From Kocuria sp. (GTDB taxonomy: Bacteria > Actinomycetota > Actinomycetes > Actinomycetales > Micrococcaceae): a stretch of DNA of 61,530 nt. Each line of letters begins with the position of its first letter. Positions within the stretch are counted from its first letter, which is position 1. The position numbers and the translations under genes are program-made. Below are positions 50,172-57,831 of the stretch, piece after piece. The notes under the pieces were generated by a model. The model worked only from the letters and a program-made list of their open reading frames with translations. It was not told where the DNA came from and did no database searches. The DNA lies in contig NZ_JAUMTZ010000008.1 in the NCBI RefSeq assembly GCF_030530945.1, forward strand, positions 1 to 61,530, read 5' to 3'.

Positions 50172-50807
50172 TTACCGTCCCGACCCGGCGAGGACGGTCT
50201 CGGGGTCCGCGCCCCGGTGCAGGGCGATCGCCGTGCGCATGGCGCCGCGCGCCCGCCGGCCATCCCCGCTGGCCGAGTAGGCCAGGCTCAGGCGGTACCA
50301 GCCGCCCCACCGCGCGGGGTCCGCCTCGACCTCCCGGCGGACGACGTCGAAGCGCTCGTCCGCGGCGGAGCGCACGTACCGTCCGGAGGGGGTGCGCGGC
50401 AGGTCGTCCGCGGGCAGCTCACCGCGCGCGGCGAGCTCCCGGCCCAGCTGCTGGGTGCGGGCCCCGAAGAGGACCTCCCGGACCATGGCCCACGCTCCCA
50501 CGGCGGGAATCACCAGCATGGCCACGCCCAGCAGCTTGGCGATCCACCCCGGGCTGAGCAGCAGCAGGACCGCGCGCTGGAACGAGAGCCCCAGGTACAC
50601 GGTGAGCAGGGCCACCATCAGTGCCGCCAGCACACGACCGGCTGAACCGGCCTCGAGCACCGTGAACACCGCGGCGAACACGAGCACCGCGATGATCCAG
50701 GTCTTCGAGCCCGCGGAGATGGGCAGCAGCAGCACCGTCAGGACGAGCAGCGCGATCGCACCCGCGGCCCACCAGCGCAGTCCGCCGCGGCCGGTCCCCC
50801 GGGTCAC
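50172..50807 (-). CDS. Membrane protein with C-terminal TPR-like segment
   Basis: 211 aa. Four hydrophobic helices (about 12-30, 36-52, 57-75, 84-108) are followed by a cytoplasmic region with a single TPR-like helical pair (FDVVRREVEADPARWGGW and LSLAYSASGDGRRARGAM). GTG at 50807 overlaps the dapB stop codon (GTGA), and its own stop lies just before dapA. It is therefore co-translated inside the dap cluster, but nothing shows a role in lysine synthesis. Conserved in this position in Micrococcaceae as far as I recall. Confidence 0.8.
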   Translation of the reverse strand: MTRGTGRGGLRWWAAGAIALLVLTVLLLPISAGSKTWIIAVLVFAAVFTVLEAGSAGRVLAALMVALLTVYLGLSFQRAVLLLLSPGWIAKLLGVAMLVIPAVGAWAMVREVLFGARTQQLGRELAARGELPADDLPRTPSGRYVRSAADERFDVVRREVEADPARWGGWYRLSLAYSASGDGRRARGAMRTAIALHRGADPETVLAGSGR

Positions 50808-51562
50808 AGCCCGAGGTCCATGTAGCCGTCCAGCCCGTGCGTGAGCCCCGGGTGCCCGGCCACCGACCGGACACCGAGGAGCACGCCGGTCATGAAGGAG
50901 GCGCGGTCGAAGGAGTCGTGACGGATGGTGAGCTGCTCCCCGGTGTTCCCGAGCAGCGTCTCCTGGTGCGCCACGAGCCCCTGCAGGCGCACCGAGTGCA
51001 CGTGCACGCCCCCCAGGTCCGCTCCGCGCGCACCGTGCGGGTCCGACTCCGTGGCGTCCGGCGAGGGCGCCACACCCGCGGCCTCCCGGGCCGCGGCCAC
51101 CAGTGCCGCGGTGCGGGCGGCCGTGCCCGACGGCGCGTCGAGCTTGCGCGGGTGGTGCAGCTCCACGACCTCCACCGACTCGAAGAACGCCGCGGCGAGT
51201 TCCGAGAACTTCATGGCGAGCACCGCACCCACCGCGAAGTTCGGGGCGATCAGCACCCCGGTCCCCGGCGAGTCGGCGAGCTGCGCCTCCAGCTGCGCCA
51301 GGGCGGCGTCGTCCCACCCCGTGGTGCCCACCACGGCGTGCATGCCGTGGGAGACCGCGAAGCGCACGTTCTCCTGCGTGGCGGCCGGGACCGTGAGGTC
51401 CACGACCACCTGTGCCTCCGCCCGGACCAGCTCCTCCAGCTCGTCCTGGCGCCCGAGCGCGGCCACGAGCTCGAGGTCCGGCGCGTCCGTGACGGCGCGC
51501 ACCGCCTCGGAGCCCATGCGGCCGTCGCGGCCCAGCACGGCCACCCTGGTCTTCTGCTGCAT
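50804..51562 (-). CDS. dapB: 4-hydroxy-tetrahydrodipicolinate reductase
   Basis: NAD(P)H-dependent second step of DAP synthesis. The N-terminal nucleotide motif is VAVLGRDGRMGSE, and the substrate motif is ELHHPRKLDAPSGTA near residue 130. ATG at 51562 has GGAGG 3 bases upstream. 252 aa is typical. It lies 11 bases after the M16 protease gene. Confidence 0.96.
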   Translation of the reverse strand: MQQKTRVAVLGRDGRMGSEAVRAVTDAPDLELVAALGRQDELEELVRAEAQVVVDLTVPAATQENVRFAVSHGMHAVVGTTGWDDAALAQLEAQLADSPGTGVLIAPNFAVGAVLAMKFSELAAAFFESVEVVELHHPRKLDAPSGTAARTAALVAAAREAAGVAPSPDATESDPHGARGADLGGVHVHSVRLQGLVAHQETLLGNTGEQLTIRHDSFDRASFMTGVLLGVRSVAGHPGLTHGLDGYMDLGL

Positions 51563-51573
51563 CGTCCTCCGCC

Positions 51574-52977
51574 TCACTCCTGTGTCTCTCCGGCCCCGGG
51601 GCCCACCACCGTGCGCACGGTGGCGTCCCCGGACAACCGGGCCGCCAGGTCCTGCACGTCCTGGGAGGTCACCGCGCGGATCCGCCGCAGCGACTCGTCC
51701 ACGTCCATGAACTTGCCCGTCTTCAGCTCCGCCGAGCCCAGGCGCGACATGCGCGATCCCGTGTCCTCGAGCGCGAGCACGGTGGCACCGCTGAGCTGGC
51801 CCTCGACCTTCGCCAGCTCCGCGGCGTCCATTCCGTCCTGGGCCAGACGGTCGAGCTCCGCGCGCATCAGCTCGCTCACCCGGTCCACCCGCTCCGCGGT
51901 GCACCCGGCGTACATGCCGAAGAACCCCGCGTCCGAGTAGGAGCCCGAGAACGAGAACGTGGAGTACGCGAGCCCCTTCTGCTCCCGGATGGTGTGGAAC
52001 AGCCGCGAGGACATCCCACCGCCCAGAGCGGCGTTGAGCACCGTCATCGCGAAGCGCCGCTCGTCCCCGGAACGCAGCCCGGACCCGCCCAGCACCACGT
52101 TCGCCTGCTCCACCGGCCGGTCGTGGAACCGGGTGCCCGTCACCGGACGCAGCACCGCCGGAGCGGTGGGGCGCCGTGCACCCGGGCGGCCCGGGGCGTC
52201 CGGGTCCCAGCCTGCGCGCGCCAGCGACTCGCGGACCAGGGACACCACGGCCTCGTGCTCCAGCCCGCCGGCCACCGTGACCACCAGGTTCTCCGGCCGG
52301 TAGGCCTCCCGGTAGTGGCGCCACACGGCGTCCCGTGCCACCCCGCGGATCTCCTCCGAGGTGCCCGCGATGGGACGCGCGAGCGCCGAGCCGTTGAACA
52401 CCTGCGCCGTGAACTGCTCGAACGCGAAGTCCGTGGGGTCGTCCCGGTCCATCGCGATCTCCTCGAGGATCACGCCGCGCTCGCGGTCGAACTCCTCGGG
52501 GTCCAGGACGGCTCCCGTGACCATGTCCGTGAGCACGTCCACGGCCATGGGCAGCGCCTCCGAGAGCACCCGCGCGTGGTAGCACGTGTGCTCGTGGGAG
52601 GTGAACGCGTTGGACTCCCCGCCCACGCGGTCGAAGGCCTCCGCGATCTCCAGGGCGCTGCGCCGGGCCGTGCCCTTGAACAGCAGGTGCTCCAGGAAGT
52701 GGGTGGAACCGAGCATGCCAGGCGCCTCGTCGCGGGAGCCCAGGCTGACCCAGAAGCCCACGGACACCGAGCGCTGGCCCGGCATCCGCTCGGTGAGCAC
52801 GCGCGTGCCGCACGGGAGCACGGTGCGCGTGACGACGGCGCCGTCGGCGTCGTCATGGACCACGTGGGTGAAGCCCCGACCGCGGTCAGGATCTCCAGAC
52901 GCCCGAAGGCGGGCGTCCGCCTCGGAGCCGTGCTCCGCGGGAACGCCCGCCTCCAGGGGAAGGTCGACGAATGTCAT
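51574..52977 (-). CDS. M16 family zinc peptidase (processing-peptidase type)
   Basis: 467-aa inverzincin. The zinc motif His93-x-x-Glu96-His97 (THFLEHLLFKGT) and the downstream Glu in RGVILEEIAMDRD are present, so it should be catalytically active. The second half is the non-catalytic M16 domain. Its N-terminal 50 residues are acidic and variable. It follows pnp by 21 bases, the usual order in actinobacteria and Bacillus (pnp–mlpA/ymxG), where it affects protease regulation; the substrate here is unknown. Confidence 0.92.
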   Translation of the reverse strand: MTFVDLPLEAGVPAEHGSEADARLRASGDPDRGRGFTHVVHDDADGAVVTRTVLPCGTRVLTERMPGQRSVSVGFWVSLGSRDEAPGMLGSTHFLEHLLFKGTARRSALEIAEAFDRVGGESNAFTSHEHTCYHARVLSEALPMAVDVLTDMVTGAVLDPEEFDRERGVILEEIAMDRDDPTDFAFEQFTAQVFNGSALARPIAGTSEEIRGVARDAVWRHYREAYRPENLVVTVAGGLEHEAVVSLVRESLARAGWDPDAPGRPGARRPTAPAVLRPVTGTRFHDRPVEQANVVLGGSGLRSGDERRFAMTVLNAALGGGMSSRLFHTIREQKGLAYSTFSFSGSYSDAGFFGMYAGCTAERVDRVSELMRAELDRLAQDGMDAAELAKVEGQLSGATVLALEDTGSRMSRLGSAELKTGKFMDVDESLRRIRAVTSQDVQDLAARLSGDATVRTVVGPGAGETQE

Positions 52978-52998
52978 CGATGCGTGAAGACCCTCTGC

Positions 52999-55248
52999 TC
53001 AGTTCTCGTCGTCGGCCGCGGCGTCGGACTCGGCCACCACCGGGGCGAGCGACAGCTTCCCGCGGTCGTCCACCTTGGTGATCTCCACCTGGACCTTCTG
53101 GCCCACGGAGAGGACGTCGTCCACCTCGTTGACGCGCTTGTCGTCGTTGAGCTTGCGCATCTCGGAGATGTGCAGCAGACCGTCCTTGCCCGGAGTCAGG
53201 GACACGAACGCACCGAACGTGGTGGTCTTGACCACGGTGCCCAGGTAGCGCTCACCCACCTCGGGGACCTGCGGGTTCGCGATCGCGTTGATCGCGGAGC
53301 GCGCGGCCTCGGCGGAGGGGCCGTCCGTGGCACCGATGTACACGGTGCCGTCGTCCTCGATGGAGATGTCCGTGCCGGTGTCCTCCTGGATCTGGTTGAT
53401 CATCTTGCCCTTGGGGCCGATGACCTCGCCGATCTTGGAGACGGGAACCGTCACGGAGATCACGCGCGGGGCGAACTCGCTCATCTCGTCCGGGGCGTCG
53501 ATGACCGAGGTCAGCACGTCCAGGATGTAGAGGCGGGCCTCACGGGCCTGGGTCAGTGCGGACGCCAGCACGGAGGCGGGGATGCCGTCGAGCTTGGTGT
53601 CCAGCTGGATGGCCGTGACGAACTCGGAGGTGCCGGCCACCTTGAAGTCCATGTCGCCCAGGGCGTCCTCGGCACCGAGGATGTCGGTCAGGGCCGCGTA
53701 CTGGACCTCGCCGTCCACGGTGTCCGAGACCAGGCCCATGGCGATGCCCGCCACGGGGGCCCGCAACGGCACACCGGCGTTGTACAGGGACAGCGTGGAC
53801 GCGCACACCGAGCCCATGGACGTGGAGCCGTTGGAGCCCAGCGCCTCGGAGACCTGGCGGATGGCGTACGGGAACTCCTCGCGCGTGGGCAGCACGGGGG
53901 TGATCGCACGCTCGGCGAGGGCGCCGTGGCCGATCTCGCGGCGCTTGGGCGACCCCACGCGGCCGGTCTCGCCCGTGGAGTACGGCGGGAAGTTGTAGTG
54001 GTGGATGTAGCGCTTGTTCTTCACCGGGGACAGCGAGTCGATCTGCTGCTCCAGCTTCAGCATGTTCAGCGTGGTGACGCCCAGGATCTGGGTCTCGCCG
54101 CGCTCGAACAGCGCGGAGCCGTGCACGCGCGGGAGCACGTCCACCTCGGCGCTGAGCTGGCGGATGTCCGTGAGGCCACGGCCGTCGATGCGCACCTTGT
54201 CCTTGAGGATGCGCTGGCGCACGGTCTGCTTGGTCAGCGCCTGGTACGCGCCGTTGACCTCGTCGGCACGGCCCTCGAAGGGCTTGCCCTCGCCGGTGAG
54301 CTCGGCCAGCGTGGACTGGTGCAGCTCGTCCGTGGCGGCCTCGCGCTCCTGCTTGCCGGCGATCGAGTAGACCTGGGCCATGCGCTCGCCCGCGAAGTCC
54401 TTCACGGCCTCGGCGGCGTCGTCGCCGAAGCCCCCGAAGCGGGGCAGGTCCAGCTCGGGCTTGGGGTTGCGGGCCGCGAGGTCCGCCTGGGCGTCGCACA
54501 GCGCCTTGATGAAGGGCTTGGACGCCTCGAGGCCCTCGGCCACGAGCTCCTCGGAGGGGGCCACGGCGCCCTGGCCCTTGATGAGCTCCCAGGCGTTGTC
54601 GGTGGCCTCGGCCTCGACCATCATGATGGCCACGTCCTGGCCGCCGTCCTTGGTGGTCACCACACGCCCGGCCACGGCCATGTCGAACACGGCGTTCTCC
54701 AGCTGGGAGTGCTTCGGGAAGGCGATCCACTGGTGGCCGCCGTCCTCCTGGGCCATGAGGGCCATGCGCACGCCGCCCACGGGCCCCTGGAAGGGCATCC
54801 CGGACAGGGTGGTGGACATGGAGGCGGCGTTGATGGCCACGGTGTTGTAGATCTCGTCCGGGGCAATCGACATGACGGTGACGACCACCTGCACCTCGTT
54901 GCGCAGGCCCTTGCCGAACGCGGGGCGCAGGGGGCGGTCGATCAGGCGGCACGTGAGGATCGCATCCGTGGACGGACGGCCCTCGCGGCGGAAGAACGAG
55001 CCGGGGATGCGGCCCGCGGCGTACATGCGCTCCTCGACGTCCACCGTGAGGGGGAAGAAGTCGAAGCCCTCGCGGGGGTGCTTGCCCACCGCGGTGGCGG
55101 AGAGCATCGAGGTCTCCTCGTCGATGTACACCATGGCCGAGCCTGCGGCCTGACGGGCGAGACGCCCGGTTTCGAAGCGCACGACGCGCTTTCCGTAGGA
55201 GCCGTTGTCGATGACGGCTTCTGCACTCTGGATCTCGGGACCCTCCAC
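52999..55248 (-). CDS. pnp: Polyribonucleotide nucleotidyltransferase
   Basis: 749-aa PNPase: 3'-5' phosphorolytic RNase with two RNase PH domains, a helical linker, then KH (about 580-640) and S1 (about 650-720) RNA-binding domains and an acidic tail. Streptomyces homologues were also described as guanosine pentaphosphate synthetase. FFRREGRPSTDAILTCRLIDRPLRP is the family hallmark (residues split near 85-110). GTG at 55248 has GGAGGTGA just upstream, the strongest ribosome binding site in the window. It follows rpsO with a hairpin-rich gap. Confidence 0.97.
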   Translation of the reverse strand: MEGPEIQSAEAVIDNGSYGKRVVRFETGRLARQAAGSAMVYIDEETSMLSATAVGKHPREGFDFFPLTVDVEERMYAAGRIPGSFFRREGRPSTDAILTCRLIDRPLRPAFGKGLRNEVQVVVTVMSIAPDEIYNTVAINAASMSTTLSGMPFQGPVGGVRMALMAQEDGGHQWIAFPKHSQLENAVFDMAVAGRVVTTKDGGQDVAIMMVEAEATDNAWELIKGQGAVAPSEELVAEGLEASKPFIKALCDAQADLAARNPKPELDLPRFGGFGDDAAEAVKDFAGERMAQVYSIAGKQEREAATDELHQSTLAELTGEGKPFEGRADEVNGAYQALTKQTVRQRILKDKVRIDGRGLTDIRQLSAEVDVLPRVHGSALFERGETQILGVTTLNMLKLEQQIDSLSPVKNKRYIHHYNFPPYSTGETGRVGSPKRREIGHGALAERAITPVLPTREEFPYAIRQVSEALGSNGSTSMGSVCASTLSLYNAGVPLRAPVAGIAMGLVSDTVDGEVQYAALTDILGAEDALGDMDFKVAGTSEFVTAIQLDTKLDGIPASVLASALTQAREARLYILDVLTSVIDAPDEMSEFAPRVISVTVPVSKIGEVIGPKGKMINQIQEDTGTDISIEDDGTVYIGATDGPSAEAARSAINAIANPQVPEVGERYLGTVVKTTTFGAFVSLTPGKDGLLHISEMRKLNDDKRVNEVDDVLSVGQKVQVEITKVDDRGKLSLAPVVAESDAAADDEN

Positions 55249-55442
55249 GGGTCACCTCCATTTCTTCGTGGTGCGCAACACGCGCGACACACCGGTCTTC
55301 GATCGAGGCGCTCGCACCGCTCTCGCGTTGCGAAAGCCACTGTCGAGGACCGCGACATGCGGCGCGGCTGCACAGCTGCTGGGGTTCTTCGGTGTGCTCC
55401 CGCGGGTCTCTGCCCGCGGGCGGCCCGCTGCTGCGGGCCCGG

Positions 55443-55467
55443 GCGGTGCTCGTCACGAGCAGCGCCG
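55443..55467 (-). other. Hairpin in the rpsO–pnp gap
   Basis: GGCGGTGCTCG and CGAGCAGCGCC pair with one mismatch around a TCA loop. It lies downstream of the stronger rpsO hairpin and could take part in RNase processing of the rpsO-pnp transcript. A further GC repeat lies near 55425-55440. Confidence 0.4.
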
Positions 55468-55475
55468 GGTGTGGC

Positions 55476-55510
55476 GATTCCCCGCGCTCCGGTGCGGAGC
55501 GCGGGGAATC
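55476..55510 (-). terminator. 15-bp perfect hairpin after rpsO
   Basis: A 15-base arm (55476-55490) pairs exactly with 55496-55510 around a 5-base loop, 13 bases after the rpsO stop codon. No U-tract. Likely rpsO terminator or the RNase-cut hairpin known between rpsO and pnp in other bacteria. Confidence 0.7.
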
Positions 55511-55523
55511 CCCGGGACTCACA

Positions 55524-55793
55524 TCACTTGCGCAGGCCGAGGCGCTCAATGAGCGCACGGTAGCGGGCGATGTCAGTGCGACGCAGGTAGTCAAGCATGC
55601 GACGACGGCGTCCCACCAGGGCCATGAGGCCGCGACGGGTGTGGTGGTCGTGCTTGTGCATCTTCAGGTGCTCGGTCAGGTCGGAGATCCGACGGGACAG
55701 AACGGCGATCTGCACCTCGGGCGAACCGGTGTCGCCCTCGTGCGTCGCGTACTCGGTGATGATCTGGTTCTTGATCGCGGCATCCAGTGCCAT
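55524..55793 (-). CDS. rpsO: 30S ribosomal protein S15
   Basis: 89 aa. The S15 signature GDTGSPEVQIAVLSRRI is followed by LTEHLKMHKHDHHTRRGL and RRRMLDYLRR. ATG at 55793 has GAGGAG-type bases upstream (ACTCGAGGAGTTACCC region). Ahead of pnp, the universal order. A TAGACT hexamer at 55904-55909 marks a possible promoter with a 104-base leader. Confidence 0.98.
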   Translation of the reverse strand: MALDAAIKNQIITEYATHEGDTGSPEVQIAVLSRRISDLTEHLKMHKHDHHTRRGLMALVGRRRRMLDYLRRTDIARYRALIERLGLRK

Positions 55794-55903
55794 GGGTAAC
55801 TCCTCGAGTTAGTACCGTGACCGCCCGGTGCGTTCGATTCCCGCCCGGGGTCCGGGACGTGCCCGGGGCCCGACCGCCACGGACCGCAGTCAGACCACTG
55901 ACC

Positions 55904-55909
55904 AGTCTA
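55904..55909 (-). promoter_or_regulatory. -10 element upstream of rpsO
   Basis: TAGACT on the minus strand, about 105 bases before the rpsO start. No clear -35 box. The adjoining sequence (GGTCAGTGGTCTGACTG) contains short repeats that could form structure in the leader. Confidence 0.4.
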
Positions 55910-55981
55910 ACGGATGCGGTCCGCGGGCACCTCACCGGGACGCCGCACCGTCCCGGGCGCGGACCTGGGACAATGGGCGGC

Positions 55982-56776
55982 ATGCAGACGACGAACGCCG
56001 AATCCCCCACGTCGGCCACCTCCGTGGCCCACGACGACGCCGCCCTGTTCGCCTCGTGCGTGGGCGCACCAGCCGTGCTGGTGGCCATGCCGGAGGAGGC
56101 CGCCCCGTTCCTGGACTCCGCCACCGCCCGCTGCGCGCACCCGCAGCGGGTGGGGACGGCACGGCTGCACGCCCTGGAGTTCGCGGGACGTCCCGTGCTG
56201 CTGGTGTGCACGGGCATCGGACTGGTCAACGCGGCGTCGGCCGCCACCGCGGTGCTGGAGCGGTTCGAGCCGAGCGCGGTGGTCTCCGCCGGCTCCTGCG
56301 GCGGGCTCCGGGCGGACGTGAACGTGGGAGACCTGGTGGTCGGCACCGAGTTCCGGTACACGGACGCGGACGCCACGGCCTTCGGCTACGCGCCCGGTCA
56401 GGTTCCGGGAATGCCCGAGGCGTTCGGCGCCTCCCCCGCCCTCGCGGCCGCCGCGAGCACCCTGGTGCCGGCCGAAGGCCACGCCCTGTGGCGCGGGAGC
56501 ATGCTCGCGGGGGGTTCGTTCGTGACCGCCGAGAACGTGGGTGGCACCCGGCAGACCTTCCCCGAGGCCCTGAGCACCGACATGGAGAGCACCGCCCTGG
56601 CGCAGGTGTGCGAGACCCGCGGGGTGGACTTCCTGGCCGTGCGCGGCGTCTCGGACCTGTGCGGGCCCGCCGCGGACCAGCAGTTCCACATGGAGCTGGA
56701 CCTCGTGGCGCGCATCAGCGCGGACGCCGTGACCGCACTGCTCGGCGCGCTGCCGGGTCGCTCCCGCGACGACTGA
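55982..56776 (+). CDS. mtnN: 5'-methylthioadenosine/S-adenosylhomocysteine nucleosidase
   Basis: 264-aa nucleoside phosphorylase-like protein. VLVAMPEEAAPFL, CTGIGLVNAASA, SAGSCGGL and DMESTALAQVCETRGVDFLAVRGVSDL correspond to the four conserved blocks of MTAN (Pfs). It hydrolyses MTA and SAH, recycling methionine and relieving methyltransferase inhibition. ATG at 55982 follows GACAAT (55969-55974) by 7 bases with no binding site, suggesting a leaderless message; ATG 55973 is also in frame. Other members of the purine phosphorylase family are possible. Confidence 0.87.
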   Translation: MQTTNAESPTSATSVAHDDAALFASCVGAPAVLVAMPEEAAPFLDSATARCAHPQRVGTARLHALEFAGRPVLLVCTGIGLVNAASAATAVLERFEPSAVVSAGSCGGLRADVNVGDLVVGTEFRYTDADATAFGYAPGQVPGMPEAFGASPALAAAASTLVPAEGHALWRGSMLAGGSFVTAENVGGTRQTFPEALSTDMESTALAQVCETRGVDFLAVRGVSDLCGPAADQQFHMELDLVARISADAVTALLGALPGRSRDD

Positions 56777-56854
56777 GCCGCCCCCAGCGGCGCTACCCTC
56801 CTGGAGAACGCCCCAGAACCGTCCACCCACACGTCGAGGAGAACAGAGGAACCC

Positions 56855-57727
56855 ATGAGTGACGAGAAGACCAAGGACCTGCGGGACGCGGTCCCGGACG
56901 CGGCCGCCCACGTGCTGCGCGACGGCCACGAGATCCCCCAGCTGGGATTCGGGACCTACCCCATGGACGACGCCGAGGCGGAGGCCCTGATCCCCGAGGC
57001 GCTGTGGCGGGGCTACCGGCTCGTCGACACCGCGGTGAACTACGGCAACGAGCGCGGCGTGGGCCGCGGGATCCGCAGCAGCGGGATCCCCCGCGACGAG
57101 GTGTTCCTGGCCTCCAAGATCCCGGGGCGGGACCAGGGCCGCGACGGAGTTCGTCGTTCCCTGGAGGGGACCCTCGAGCGGCTGGGCACGGACCACCTGG
57201 ACCTGTACCTCATCCACTGGCCCAACCCGTCCGCGGACCTGTACGTCCAGACGTGGCAGGCCATGCGCGAGGCCCGGGACGAGGGGCTCGTCCGCTCCCT
57301 CGGCGTCTCCAACTTCCTCCCCGAGCACCTGCTGCGCCTGGAGGCGGAGACCGGGGAGATGCCCGTGGTGAACCAGGTGGAGCTGCACCCCCAGTACCAG
57401 CAGGAGGCCCTGCGGGCGTTCCACGACGAGCACCGGATCCTCACCCAGGCGTGGTCCCCGCTGGGACGCAAGACCGACCTGCTGCAGAGCGAGTGGCTCG
57501 CGGAGATCGCACGCCACCAGGGCCGCACCCCCGCCCAGGTGGTGCTGCGCTGGCACGTGCAGTCAGGGATCGTGCCCATCCCGAAGTCCTCGGACACCGG
57601 GCGCATGGCGGAGAACATCGACGTCTTCGGGTGGGAGCTCACGGACGAGCAGATGGAGCGGCTGCGCATGATGCACACGGGCATCAGCGGCTCGGGCTTC
57701 GACCCCGCGGTCCACGAGGAGATGTGA
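56855..57727 (+). CDS. Aldo/keto reductase (AKR5-like)
   Basis: 290-aa TIM-barrel NADPH oxidoreductase. The catalytic tetrad is Asp58, Tyr63, Lys88, His121 (DTAVNYGNE, ASKIPG, LIHWPNP). The phosphate-binding IPKSSDTGRMAEN block is near the C-terminus. It resembles 2,5-diketo-D-gluconate reductases and related enzymes; the substrate is unknown. ATG at 56855 has GAGGAGAA upstream. It lies 78 bases after mtnN and ends before a bidirectional terminator. Confidence 0.92.
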   Translation: MSDEKTKDLRDAVPDAAAHVLRDGHEIPQLGFGTYPMDDAEAEALIPEALWRGYRLVDTAVNYGNERGVGRGIRSSGIPRDEVFLASKIPGRDQGRDGVRRSLEGTLERLGTDHLDLYLIHWPNPSADLYVQTWQAMREARDEGLVRSLGVSNFLPEHLLRLEAETGEMPVVNQVELHPQYQQEALRAFHDEHRILTQAWSPLGRKTDLLQSEWLAEIARHQGRTPAQVVLRWHVQSGIVPIPKSSDTGRMAENIDVFGWELTDEQMERLRMMHTGISGSGFDPAVHEEM

Positions 57728-57731
57728 GGTG

Positions 57732-57766
57732 CGCCGGTCGCGGGGTGCCGTGCCCCGCGACCGGCG
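57732..57766. terminator. 14-bp hairpin between convergent reductase and ribF genes
   Basis: CGCCGGTCGCGGGG (57732-57745) pairs perfectly with 57753-57766 around a 7-base loop, 4 bases after the reductase stop codon and 65 bases after the ribF stop. A bidirectional GC-rich terminator. Confidence 0.7.
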
Positions 57767-57831
57767 TCACGGCGTCGTCGTGGGCCACGGCCCGGTGCCG
57801 GGCGGTGGCGGTTCTGCGGCGCCCGGGTGCC

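Noticed and set aside
51994..55563. Plus-strand open frame of nearly 1200 codons opposite the M16 protease and pnp genes
   Set aside because: Antisense shadow of two genes with strong motif support; the translation shows no recognisable domain.
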